A stretch of DNA of 64,000 bases from Limihaloglobus sulfuriphilus (GCF_001999965.1 NZ_CP019646.1:310001-374000); one strand, 5' to 3'; positions 47,327 through 56,076 are shown, numbered from the stretch's first letter. The notes: generated by a model not told the origin, from the letters alone. A program made the numbers and translations.

Positions 47327-50300
47327 GTGTTTGCAAAACCTTTACATAAAGCTGTTTATAATAGCTCTAAGCAATTTTTTTTCTTTTTCTTTTTGGCAAT
47401 CTGCGTCTCATTGTGCCTTGCCGCAAACGACTGGACAGACGCCGCGGCAGACGGCAACCCGTTTTATTCGGATTTTCTCGAACCGGCCAACTGGTCGCTT
47501 GGCAATCCGGCAAATCAGTCATGCAGAATATTCACCCCGAACCTGGGCAGTCCGGTTATCGGGGGAGATATCACTGTGCAGCAGCTTATCATCGGTGATA
47601 ACAATGACTTAGGGTCATGCCAGGTCTTTGTTTATTCCGGCGGTGAGATATCTACCCAGACAGACGGTCATTTCTATATAGGCCAAAACACCAATGGAAA
47701 CGGGATATTCAACATTACCGGCGGGAAAGCCTACGCGGCGGGTAAAGGCAGGTTTGTAGTAGGCAATAAAGGCACCGGCACTCTTAACATATCGAACACC
47801 GGCAGGGGGGAGGCGTTTGTAATTCTTGCCGGAAACCAGAGCGGCTCGCACGGATGTATAAACATCTCCGAGGGCGGTTATCTTCACTGCCGCGACTGGT
47901 CTGCGATCGGTTACAACGGACACGGAACCCTGCACATGACCGGCGGTGTATATTACAGTGAAAACGCCCGCCTTATTGTAGCTCCCTGGTGGGTAACGCC
48001 GCAAAGCGGGCATGTCCAGCTTGACGGAGGTGTTATTGATGTGCCCAATTTTGAGATCGGGCCCGCCGGCGAGGGCAACATCGGGACAATGGATGTAAAA
48101 AACGGCAAACTTATAGTTCGTGAGTTTGATAGAGTCGCATATCTTAAAGCTGTCGCGGCAGAAGGACGGATTAGCGCGTTCGGCGGAGACGGCGAGCTTA
48201 ATATTGTCTGGGACGGGTCAGATACAATTGTGGATGCCCGTCAATACCTGCCGCAGCAAGCGCACCTGCCAATACCGGCAATCGGCGAGGCGGTCAAAAA
48301 TACATCACTGACTCTGGAATTTACCCCCGGCACGGGTGCCGTATCACATGATATATACCTTGGCACAGATTTCGATGCTGTGTCATCAGCCGCCCGCGGT
48401 GTCGGCGATATAGACGGCGACGGCCGAACTGATCCGGCAGATATCGCCGCGATTGCCGCTCAATGGCTCAGCGGTACAGCGGCAGAACCGGCTGACCTCA
48501 ATTCTGACGGCTCAATAAATCTCAAAGACATATCAATTTTCGCGGCTAACTGGAAACAATCCGCCGCCGGCGAGTTCAAGGGCAACACAACCGCAGCCGG
48601 CTGGTCAACCGGAGAGCTGGCTTCCGGAACAACATACTACTGGCGGGTTGACGAAATAAGCCCCTCCGGCATAACCAAAGGGCTTGTATGGGAATTCACA
48701 ACCCCGCTGCCGCCCGGCACATGGCATGTATCTCCGGATACGCTCATATCCGGTCAAAACACAGATATCCGCCTCATCTATACAAATGGTTCAGAAGCTC
48801 TGCCGGCCGGCAGTCTGCATCATGTATTGATAGAACCGCTTAGCGTTCAGAGTCTTTTCCACTGCAAACCCAGCGTTGATTACGAGATAGTCCCGCATAT
48901 CGGTACTTTGCCCAACATCGTCCTGCATCAGGAGCCGACAAACGGCGTGGGATTTACTGAGGTTACATTCACTTTCCCCGATGGCCTCGCCGCTGGAGAT
49001 TCCTTCGCAATGAAAATGGGCAACAGCGGCGCCGGCGGCATCATCGGACTTGTAAATCCTGTGCCGGTACACAGCCTGACATTCGAAACATATTCAGATT
49101 TCGGAGACGGCGAGGTGAGCTGGCTTAGTAAAGGCTGGGCCGGATCGCTTGGCAGGGTAGATATTGAACCCGCTGCGGCTGCTGCGATGCGTCTGTTCCT
49201 GCCGTCTCTGGTTGAAACGAGCAGCGAATTCAGGCTCAGGCTATCGGTTACGGATATGTTCGACAGCGCCGCGAACCCCGCGTTTGCCGGCACAATAACA
49301 CTTAGCTCAAACGGGCTCACCGGTTTGCCCACAGATGTGACATGCACACCTGCCGACAACAACTCGATAGTTATAAGCGGACTCTCAGCCGCGGCAGAGG
49401 GCATTTACAGAATATCCGCGTCCATTCTCGGAATCGGGACGTTCGAGAGCAACCCCTGCGTGGTTCGCGACATCGTCGAGCGGCCTATATACTGGGGCAA
49501 CATACACAACCACGGCTGTTACTCCGAGGACTGGGGCGACGATATGGACAATTTCTACAGTTTCGCCCGCGACATATCCGGCATGGATTATGTCGCCGCC
49601 TCTGACCATACAGCAACAACGCCGACTTTGACCGCAAACGGCAGCCGTCTGCTGATGTGGAGACTAAACAGACATGTAAGCCGGCTCGAGGCGTGGCTGG
49701 ATACAATCGAGACCGCAAATCGGTACAACCAGCCGTCGGATTTTGTGACGCTTGTCGGCTATGAAAACGGTTTTGAGGACGCCGGCCATTACAACGTGTA
49801 TTATGAGAACCCGACGGCGGAAAATATGTCTGACATCTACACGGACACCCGCGTTGATATCGACACCTTCCGCTCCTATATCGCCGCCAAAGATGTGCTC
49901 TGCATCCCGCATAAGCACGCGGCGTATTTTGAGTACTCGCTGCTGGACGATACGATCGTAAACTCCGCCGGCAAACAGCTCACACCGGTTATAGAGGTAT
50001 ATTCCGACTGGGGCGGCTCATTCAGCCCCTACGGCACATGGAACACCGAATCACTCTTCGGCGGGCTTCGTTCGGTCAGCGGCAAGAGCTATCAGTGGGC
50101 GGTTGAAAACGGATACGACATCGGTTTGATAAGCGATTCTGATTCTCATACCGGTCTTCCCGGCAGGCGAAACCCCGGAGGCATAGCTCCCAACCACGAC
50201 CACCCGCAGGGTATCACCGCCGCCATGACAAACGACTACTCACGCAGGGGGATTATGGACTGCTACCACGACAAGCATACCTACGGCACGACCGGCGAGA

Positions 50301-50590
50301 GGATTTTTATCGATGCAAGAATAAACGGCGCAATCCCGGGCGATACGCTCAACGTAAGCGGGCCGTTCGAGTTTAATGTTGAGATTGCCGCGACAGATCT
50401 GATAGATTATATTGATCTCTACCGCGGGCTTACGCTCATAGAGCGGAAGTATGTCGGCATTTCAAGAGACATTACAACAACATTTAACTGCCCGGCGGTT
50501 ACCGGAAACAAACTGCCTTATATGATTATGGCAGTCCTCAAAGACGAAAACCGCGCATGGACAACCCCGATCTGGGTAAACGCGAACTGA
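47327..50590 (+). CDS. Secreted beta-solenoid and PHP-domain protein with nested dockerin
   Basis: A 1087-residue exported protein that starts with GTG (GAGG six bases upstream). Signal peptide to about residue 33; a beta-solenoid of short repeats (about 80-300; FNITGGKAYAAGKGRFVVGN, then GTLNISNTG); an Fn3-like module (about 330-460) interrupted by a dockerin-like insert (about 357-412; GDIDGDGRTDPADIAAIAAQ, then LNSDGSINLKDISIFAANW); a beta region; and a PHP/DUF3604-like metal-dependent domain (about 720-1010) with YWGNIHNHGCYSED, ASDHTAT, IPHKHAA and SDSDSH, the expected metal ligands. Likely a secreted phosphoesterase or hydrolase attached to a surface or matrix. Confidence 0.8.
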   Translation: MFAKPLHKAVYNSSKQFFFFFFLAICVSLCLAANDWTDAAADGNPFYSDFLEPANWSLGNPANQSCRIFTPNLGSPVIGGDITVQQLIIGDNNDLGSCQVFVYSGGEISTQTDGHFYIGQNTNGNGIFNITGGKAYAAGKGRFVVGNKGTGTLNISNTGRGEAFVILAGNQSGSHGCINISEGGYLHCRDWSAIGYNGHGTLHMTGGVYYSENARLIVAPWWVTPQSGHVQLDGGVIDVPNFEIGPAGEGNIGTMDVKNGKLIVREFDRVAYLKAVAAEGRISAFGGDGELNIVWDGSDTIVDARQYLPQQAHLPIPAIGEAVKNTSLTLEFTPGTGAVSHDIYLGTDFDAVSSAARGVGDIDGDGRTDPADIAAIAAQWLSGTAAEPADLNSDGSINLKDISIFAANWKQSAAGEFKGNTTAAGWSTGELASGTTYYWRVDEISPSGITKGLVWEFTTPLPPGTWHVSPDTLISGQNTDIRLIYTNGSEALPAGSLHHVLIEPLSVQSLFHCKPSVDYEIVPHIGTLPNIVLHQEPTNGVGFTEVTFTFPDGLAAGDSFAMKMGNSGAGGIIGLVNPVPVHSLTFETYSDFGDGEVSWLSKGWAGSLGRVDIEPAAAAAMRLFLPSLVETSSEFRLRLSVTDMFDSAANPAFAGTITLSSNGLTGLPTDVTCTPADNNSIVISGLSAAAEGIYRISASILGIGTFESNPCVVRDIVERPIYWGNIHNHGCYSEDWGDDMDNFYSFARDISGMDYVAASDHTATTPTLTANGSRLLMWRLNRHVSRLEAWLDTIETANRYNQPSDFVTLVGYENGFEDAGHYNVYYENPTAENMSDIYTDTRVDIDTFRSYIAAKDVLCIPHKHAAYFEYSLLDDTIVNSAGKQLTPVIEVYSDWGGSFSPYGTWNTESLFGGLRSVSGKSYQWAVENGYDIGLISDSDSHTGLPGRRNPGGIAPNHDHPQGITAAMTNDYSRRGIMDCYHDKHTYGTTGERIFIDARINGAIPGDTLNVSGPFEFNVEIAATDLIDYIDLYRGLTLIERKYVGISRDITTTFNCPAVTGNKLPYMIMAVLKDENRAWTTPIWVNAN

Positions 50591-50625
50591 AAAGTATATA
50601 AAACAAGACCGCATCAAGTAGTCGC

Positions 50626-50695
50626 GGCAAATACTGCAATTCACCTCAGCGGGACAATGCCACCGGCTGCAATTTCTATTGACAGTAATTGTGCC
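50626..50695 (+). repeat. Left copy of the 70-bp direct repeat flanking the TrlF-like cassette
   Basis: Three blocks match the right copy at 53746-53817 in the same order and strand: GGCAAATACTGC (50626-50637, 12 of 12), AATGCCACCGGCTG (50656-50669, 13 of 14) and TTGACAGTAATTGTGCC (50679-50695, 16 of 17). It lies 35 bases past the stop of 47327-50590. Unlike the right copy, no good -10 box follows the TTGACA. Confidence 0.7.
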
Positions 50696-50792
50696 TATTA
50701 ATGAAAGTTTTTACCGTAAAAAGAGGTTTGCCCCTTCAATTCTTCTCCTGTCATTAGATGTTTCACAAAACAAAGAAACTTTACCCCTTTCA

Positions 50793-51137
50793 CTATACCT
50801 CGGTTGGATCATCTTCGCCTGCATCCTCGGCATCTTCCTGTGATGGGTCATCTCGATATGTCTTATATTCCGACAAATACAGTCGCTCTGATTCATCTTT
50901 GAACTCCTGTCTTCTCTCTTTGATATTTTGCAGTTTCTCGAATACACTTTTGTAGATGATCTTATGTGCTTGATTCTTGAGAGTATCATCGTTGAACTCA
51001 TCAAACTCCACCTCTTCCTCATCCAGCGTTAGATTCACTAGCCTTAGAATATCATCTTTCGTGATCTTATCTACGGTAGCAAAATCGTCTCGGGTTACGA
51101 AATATCCTTTATTGTCATCAATTTTTAATAGCTTCAT
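50793..51137 (-). CDS. Small acidic partner protein of the TrlF-like ATPase
   Basis: A 114-residue protein starting MKLLKIDDNKGYFV; I use ATG 51137 because AAGGAG lies ten bases upstream, rather than the open frame from 51179. It is strongly acidic in the middle (DEEEVEFDEFNDD) and at the end (DDPSQEDAEDAGEDDPTEV), with a charged helical stretch between (KSVFEKLQNIKERRQEFKDE). It begins 20 bases inside the end of the ATPase gene, so the two are coupled. I know no function for it; an inhibitor, antitoxin or DNA mimic that restrains the ATPase is one possibility. Confidence 0.6.
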   Translation of the reverse strand: MKLLKIDDNKGYFVTRDDFATVDKITKDDILRLVNLTLDEEEVEFDEFNDDTLKNQAHKIIYKSVFEKLQNIKERRQEFKDESERLYLSEYKTYRDDPSQEDAEDAGEDDPTEV

Positions 51138-53142
51138 ATCCTTGTCTCCTTTTAATATAGGCGTCATGGCCTGCCTCAAGTGAGTCCAGCATTACCTCAT
51201 GGTTGTTAATTGTTGTACCGTCCAGTGACTTAAGTTCTTGGTCTGTTGGGTGACCAGAATACAACTTGTACACTGGCCCTCCTTCTTTAATTTCTTTTTT
51301 TGCGTACAGTAAATAATCAGCTCCGACTGAAGCACCGACTGTATTGTTATGCGTAACCACAACTACTGGCATTGATTTTGAGATATCTTTAATGATATTG
51401 TTGACGTCGCTATTGAGAAACAGGTTATCAAATGAAGATTCCGGCTCATCAATCAGTAAGAAGTCGTGATTTTGCGAATCTTTTATTTTCCGCAGCAGCC
51501 TAAATTCAGATCGCTCACCACCTGACACCTCGACTCCATCTCGATTTAGAATCCTATAGCTTATCTTTGCAAACAATTTGTAGAGTTCGGATCGCATCAG
51601 GTTCTCATCGGCCAGTAGTGTTTGCAAATAAAGATAAGGTTTTCCATATTGCTTGAACTGTTCTCGGAATGCTCCCTTTCCACTGTTTGCTTCCTTTATT
51701 TCTCCAGCGCCTGCAAATGCACCCTTTTCTACAACAACGCTGAACGCTTGAATGCTTTCTTTCCAGATTGTTGCCTCCTTCTGCAAAAATTTGACAATCT
51801 CTGAAAATCTATCGACTTTCCTCTTTTCGATACTTACGCGATACAAGTCTATATCTTCGATAGGCTCACTCGCTGATCGTAATTGCAGACTTTCTTTAAT
51901 ATCTCGTATTAAAGAGTTCACTAGCTCCTTCTTCTTTGTTTCAAGTTTCTTTGACCGAAGTAGTTCGATCAATTCACATATAAGCCGCTTCATGGAATTA
52001 AGGTCTATATGCTTTTCAATAATACCCCGGAATTCAACATTTTCTATTACTTGTTGAACCGATTCAATCAAATCACGCAACGTCTTGTCTTCACTTATAG
52101 AAAACAATGATTCATCAAATAGGGCTGTTTTGGAATAGACATCTCTCCTGTCTGCGTCCTCAGCGGCCCTGAGAAGAGTATCAACATATTTCTCAATTGA
52201 TCGTTCATTCGCCTGCAAGTCAACACTCATAACATCATTCAAAACCACCTTAAATTCAGACAAATAGTCTTCGAGAATCTGACTTTGATTATTTTGAAGA
52301 TGTTTTTTAAAATCGCGTTTGTCTTTAGCGTCGTCTTTCTGAACCAATGAAAACTGTTCGATATACTTTACATTGTTATTTAATTTATTGATCTTATTCA
52401 ATGTCCAGGTTTTTCCGGATGACCTTTCGCCGAGAAGGACATTCAATCCCGTTGACAACATCTGGCCATCATCAAAGACCTGAAACAGATTATTCCCTTT
52501 GGTTTCAGATAGAGCAACCTTCCCCTTGTCTTTCAGGCATGTTTTTATAGCGTTTAAAGTCAACTCACCGCAGTCTATAAAAGTTTGTCTTGTGGGGAGA
52601 CTGTCTAACTCGTCAGATATTCTCTCATCGCTAAATAAAACGGGAGTAAGCATTGTCTTATCTTTAATGGCGCGGATAAATTTCTTGGGGCTATCTACCT
52701 CACCAACTGATACGTAACTCGCAATCCACTTTAAAGCTTCCCCTTGGATTGCCGGCCCTTTTTGGTAATGCGGTATCACCAAATAATCATTTAGATCATT
52801 AAATATTGTTTCAAGCTCATCGACAGTAATGCGGTTTTCAATTTGGGTGATTTTTTGAGCAACTAATTTAGCTTTGCCTTCGAAGTCTTCCAGGTCAGTT
52901 GAATCGCTGATTATCAAAATATGACCACAGTCTAGGCTAATCTCTATTCCCGGAAAAACAACAACTCCTAATGCTTTGCTAATCATATTAAACTGCTCTC
53001 CATCAAACATATTATGATTTGTTATTGCAATAGCATCCAGCTTTGCTTTGGAGATGTATTTTTCTAGGTTTGCTATATCAAAGTTAAAATCACTATCCCA
53101 GTCAGTTGATATTGTATGAATATGTAAGTCAATTTTTTTCAA
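51118..53142 (-). CDS. PHP-domain ABC/SMC-type ATPase (TrlF-like)
   Basis: A 674-residue protein starting with TTG (AAGGAG six bases upstream). The N-terminal PHP phosphoesterase has DLHIHT (5-10), AITNHN (39-44), FPGIEIS (63-69), VIPHY (122-126) and ALSETKG (210-216), a full set of possible metal ligands. The ABC/SMC-like ATPase has Walker A LLGERSSGKT (236-245), a coiled-coil region (about 265-530), signature SGGERSEF (540-547), Walker B FLLIDEPESSFD (561-572) and an H-loop VVVTHNN (594-600). This PHP-plus-ABC layout is known from predicted conflict systems and is named TrlF family by annotators. Base composition is lower than around it (28-40 percent G+C in lines sampled by eye against 52 percent in a neighbouring gene line), indicating transfer. 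Confidence 0.82.
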   Translation of the reverse strand: MKKIDLHIHTISTDWDSDFNFDIANLEKYISKAKLDAIAITNHNMFDGEQFNMISKALGVVVFPGIEISLDCGHILIISDSTDLEDFEGKAKLVAQKITQIENRITVDELETIFNDLNDYLVIPHYQKGPAIQGEALKWIASYVSVGEVDSPKKFIRAIKDKTMLTPVLFSDERISDELDSLPTRQTFIDCGELTLNAIKTCLKDKGKVALSETKGNNLFQVFDDGQMLSTGLNVLLGERSSGKTWTLNKINKLNNNVKYIEQFSLVQKDDAKDKRDFKKHLQNNQSQILEDYLSEFKVVLNDVMSVDLQANERSIEKYVDTLLRAAEDADRRDVYSKTALFDESLFSISEDKTLRDLIESVQQVIENVEFRGIIEKHIDLNSMKRLICELIELLRSKKLETKKKELVNSLIRDIKESLQLRSASEPIEDIDLYRVSIEKRKVDRFSEIVKFLQKEATIWKESIQAFSVVVEKGAFAGAGEIKEANSGKGAFREQFKQYGKPYLYLQTLLADENLMRSELYKLFAKISYRILNRDGVEVSGGERSEFRLLRKIKDSQNHDFLLIDEPESSFDNLFLNSDVNNIIKDISKSMPVVVVTHNNTVGASVGADYLLYAKKEIKEGGPVYKLYSGHPTDQELKSLDGTTINNHEVMLDSLEAGHDAYIKRRQGYEAIKN

Positions 53143-53189
53143 GGGCAGCTCCTTTTTAAGATTCCGCTGGCCAGCTACGGACCTTTTTT

Positions 53190-53204
53190 CCGCCCTGTGG
53201 GCGG
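53190..53204. promoter_or_regulatory. GC hairpin in the leader of the TrlF-like gene
   Basis: CCGCCC and GGGCGG pair perfectly around a 3-base loop, 48 bases before the TTG start (minus strand). On the plus strand it is followed by TTATTTT, like a terminator for incoming transcription; on the minus strand it is a leader hairpin. No other gene uses it. Confidence 0.5.
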
Positions 53205-53745
53205 TTATTTTCTCGTAACTCCATTATTTATAAGACTTACCCGCCTTTTTGCTTGTTTAATCTGTCGCATATAACGCTTACTTTGCCTTGGTTGTTTTGG
53301 TTCAGCGTAAATTGGACAAAATCACTTTTTAATTTAAAGAGGGAATTAAGGGGTGAAGTCTCTTTTTTTTTGCAATACATCACATATGTCCTTTATAAAC
53401 AAAGTTTTACAGCTTAAAATCTGGCCATATTTTAAAGTGTTATTCATATCATTCCTGTTCTGGTCTTCCCTGCCCGACATTCACAGCGGACAGGAATACC
53501 CACTCTACCAATGTCAACCAAGACGGTTGACCTGCTTAGGGTCATACGGCCTTTGTTATCATAACAATACATTGTCGGCATTATCGCATATAAAACCCTT
53601 ATTGTCAACAGAATTATACTGGTTACTGCCGGCGTTTACGCTATAGCTGTCAGTGTTGGGAGAGAAATAAAGGGCCACGGGTTCTTTTAGTTGTAAAGTA
53701 CTAAATTACAATAATTTATAAAATAAAGTACCGTCAATTGTTCTT
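53205..53745. other. Intergenic region between the TrlF-like gene and the right repeat
   Basis: No convincing gene. An open frame at 53353-53646 on the plus strand lacks a ribosome site and any domain. The minus strand near 53570-53690 reads as a short protein-like stretch (LYFSPNTDSYSVNAGSNQYN, then VDNKGFICDNADN) broken by stops, which might be a decayed secreted-protein gene. Near 53250-53265 GCATATAACGC resembles an integron attC core end, but its partner is not found. AT-rich runs flank it. Confidence 0.3.
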
Positions 53746-53817
53746 GGCAAATACTGCCGTTACCGCCCCAGCAGGTGAATGCCGCCGGCTGATATTTAAA
53801 TTGACAGTAAGTGTGCC
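53746..53817 (+). repeat. Right copy of the 70-bp direct repeat
   Basis: Matches 50626-50695 in three blocks: GGCAAATACTGC (53746-53757), AATGCCGCCGGCTG (53778-53791) and TTGACAGTAAGTGTGCC (53801-53817). The spacing between copies is 3.12 kb and encloses the TrlF-like pair. The last block provides the -35 box of the sialidase-like gene's promoter. Confidence 0.7.
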
Positions 53818-53828
53818 GATGTTATAGT
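53801..53828 (+). promoter_or_regulatory. Sigma-70-like promoter of the sialidase-like gene
   Basis: Perfect TTGACA (53801-53806), 16 bases, TATAGT (53823-53828), 42 bases before the ATG at 53871. The ribosome site is AGGAAGG. Confidence 0.65.
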
Positions 53829-53870
53829 AGGGCGAAACAGACGCGAAATGCAAATTCAGGAAGGTAAATC

Positions 53871-55052
53871 ATGTATTCAAAAAGATTGTTCGTAGTACTT
53901 GTTTTGGCCGGCTTGGCTTTCGCCGTCGCCGGAAGTGAGGGTTATATAGTAAGATGGTCGGCTCCCTGGCCGGATCCGGCAAAGCCCGATGCCGGACTGC
54001 CTCTGCTGGCGGGCGTTAAACACTATGAGATTTTCCACGGCAGCAGTGAAATGGGAATGTACAACCACGGTCCAGTTTCAATCTGCAATAACGGCGTGTT
54101 TTATGTGATGTGGTATTCTCATAAGAACTGCGAAGATGCTTCCGGCCAGAGAATCCTGTTTGCAGACTCGCCGGATGGCATGCAGTGGGCTGACACCGAA
54201 ATCCTCTTTGATTCGCTCAGCCCGTTCGCCTATCGCGGGGTGGAGGGTATAAACATGTTTCCTTCGGGTTTCTACACCGTCGGGGACCGGCTGTATGCAA
54301 TCGCCAGGGTGAACTATATAAAATGGCCGCAAGGCCCTGTCACCGAAGGCGGTTCGGTTTATGAGCAAATCGGCTACCTTGCCAGGTGTATCAAAACGCA
54401 GGGAACATCTGGAAAGGCATTCTGGCTTCTCGAAGAACTGCCGGAGGATGAGAGCCTTCTGAAATACCCGTGTTATCCGGATACGAACACTCAAACAGCG
54501 GCGGACGCCCTGGAGCTGCTGGAAAATATCCGCAACAGGGGCAGGCGTAAAGGTAAATATCCAGAAGCCCCTGAGGGAGTCAAACTCTGCGAGGACAGTA
54601 TATACACCCGCGGCGACGGCCGGCAGGTAAGGCTTTTCAGGGATGACGGCCGCTCACTGCGTATGTTCGCGTCTATAAGAAGCTCTGAAGATGATAAATG
54701 GTCAAGGCCCGTCAAGACGAATATTCCCGATAGCTGCGCAATGACCGTCAGCGGGCGGCTGTCCGACGGCAGGGTTTATATGATAGGCAACAATATCCCA
54801 AAACTATGGCTTCGCAGCCCGCTGTTAATTACCCTTTCGGATGACGGCGCGGATTTTGATCAGTCATGGGTAATTCGCTGCTGTGATCCAGAGCTTCGTG
54901 AGAAAAAATCCATGGACGGCAAAGGCCCCGGTTTTCAATACCCCAATGTGTGCATGTCTAAGAGCGATATGTGGGTTTTTTATTCTGTCGGCAAAGAAGA
55001 TATTGGCGTAACACGCATTCCACTGGAAACACTCCCGCAAAAAAGTGATTAA
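53871..55052 (+). CDS. Secreted sialidase-like (BNR propeller) protein
   Basis: A 393-residue exported protein (signal peptide to about residue 21). The pattern fits a six-bladed beta-propeller of the exo-alpha-sialidase-like group: VFYVMWYSHK, LFADSPDGMQW, and near the end GFQYPNVCMSKSDMWVFYSV followed by KEDIGVTRIPL, the usual last blade. Many planctomycete members have unknown substrates, so sialic acid is not assured. It has its own promoter overlapping the right direct repeat. Confidence 0.75.
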   Translation: MYSKRLFVVLVLAGLAFAVAGSEGYIVRWSAPWPDPAKPDAGLPLLAGVKHYEIFHGSSEMGMYNHGPVSICNNGVFYVMWYSHKNCEDASGQRILFADSPDGMQWADTEILFDSLSPFAYRGVEGINMFPSGFYTVGDRLYAIARVNYIKWPQGPVTEGGSVYEQIGYLARCIKTQGTSGKAFWLLEELPEDESLLKYPCYPDTNTQTAADALELLENIRNRGRRKGKYPEAPEGVKLCEDSIYTRGDGRQVRLFRDDGRSLRMFASIRSSEDDKWSRPVKTNIPDSCAMTVSGRLSDGRVYMIGNNIPKLWLRSPLLITLSDDGADFDQSWVIRCCDPELREKKSMDGKGPGFQYPNVCMSKSDMWVFYSVGKEDIGVTRIPLETLPQKSD

Positions 55053-55158
55053 CAAGCCTAATTAAAAAATTGGTGTATAATGATTTACGCGGATTCAACT
55101 CCCAAGTGCAATTAAGTTAAATCCTGTTTTGTTATCCGGTTAGGTATAATTACTAAGC

Positions 55159-55258
55159 CGGCAGGAGCCGGGCATTTCCGCAGGCAAGCTCAAGCTCGAA
55201 TCCCTGCCGACGGAGTGATTTGTAAAATGTCTAAGTGGCAGAATGCCTGCTATCAGGC
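55159..55258. other. Structured segment between convergent genes
   Basis: In the 259-base gap between the sialidase-like stop and the uppS stop, CGGCAGG (55159-55165) pairs with CCTGCCG (55203-55209), and GCCTG-CTAT-CAGGC (55245-55258) forms a second hairpin. Neither is followed by a U tract. It could be termination signals or a small RNA; the CTCGAATCC piece inside resembles a tRNA T arm, but no cloverleaf can be drawn. Confidence 0.35.
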
Positions 55259-55311
55259 TTCAGGGGGATATAAACCAGATACGAAAATGAAATCCGTTAA
55301 ATGAAAAGGAT

Positions 55312-56076
55312 CTAATTCTTGTTAACCCCGCCAAGGCGTCTGTCACGGTTGGCGTAAGAGATGATGGCCTTTTCTACGTCTTCGAGCTTGAAGTCCGGCC
55401 AGAGAGTGTCGGTGATGTAGAATTCGGTATAGGATATCTGCCATAGCAGAAAGTTGCTTATTCGCATCTCTGCTGATGTTCGTATCAGCAGCTCAGGATC
55501 AATCATATCGGCTGTGCACAATGCTTTTGAGAACTTTTCTTCGTCGATATCGTCGGGCTTGAGTTTGCCTTCAACGCAGTCGGCGGCGAGTTTTTTTGCC
55601 GCGTCAATGATCTCCTCCCTCGAGCCGTAGTTCAGAGCCAGCCCGAGTTTCATGCCGTCGTTGGCCCTGGTCATCTCCATGCTCTTATCAAGCTCTTCGA
55701 GCAGCTCATCGCTGAGCGGTTCTCTGCGTCCCAGATGGATTAGCTGCACATTGTTCTCCATCAGGGTCGGGCGTATCTCCACGAGGTAGCGGGTAAAGAG
55801 CTGCATCAGGAAATCAACCTCCATCTGCGGGCGTTTCCAGTTTTGCATACTGAACGAATAGAGCGAAAGCGCTTCAATGCCCATCTTGACACAATCCAGC
55901 ACGATTCGTATAACGACCTTTGCGCCTTCCCTGTGCCCGATGAATCGCGGCTCATCCCGCTGCTCGGCCCAGCGGCCGTTGCCGTCCATAATTATGGCGA
56001 TGCTTTTTGGCATTTTATCTGCCGATATGCCGAGCTTCTCGGCAGCAGCTTGTCTTTTCTGCTCAAAGTCACTCAT
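55312..56076 (-). CDS. uppS: Isoprenyl transferase (undecaprenyl diphosphate synthase)
   Basis: A 254-residue cis-prenyltransferase that makes the C55 carrier lipid for cell-wall and surface-glycan assembly. The catalytic region IAIIMDGNGRWAEQR (about 25-40), YSFSMQNWKRP (about 80) and the C-terminal RTSAEMRISNFLLWQISYTE (about 200) are typical; most members have RTSGE, so the Ala is a small departure. GGGGTG precedes the ATG. It lies 34 bases after purA in the same direction and is probably co-transcribed. Confidence 0.94.
   Translation of the reverse strand: MSDFEQKRQAAAEKLGISADKMPKSIAIIMDGNGRWAEQRDEPRFIGHREGAKVVIRIVLDCVKMGIEALSLYSFSMQNWKRPQMEVDFLMQLFTRYLVEIRPTLMENNVQLIHLGRREPLSDELLEELDKSMEMTRANDGMKLGLALNYGSREEIIDAAKKLAADCVEGKLKPDDIDEEKFSKALCTADMIDPELLIRTSAEMRISNFLLWQISYTEFYITDTLWPDFKLEDVEKAIISYANRDRRLGGVNKN

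Noticed and set aside
53250-53340. Integron attC site
   Set aside because: Only one core-like end is seen; the partner core and the stem required for recombination are missing, and no integrase is nearby.
53353-53646. 97-residue plus-strand open frame
   Set aside because: No ribosome site, low complexity and no resemblance to known domains.
55157-55215. tRNA-like piece CTCGAATCC
   Set aside because: No acceptor, D or anticodon arm can be paired around it.
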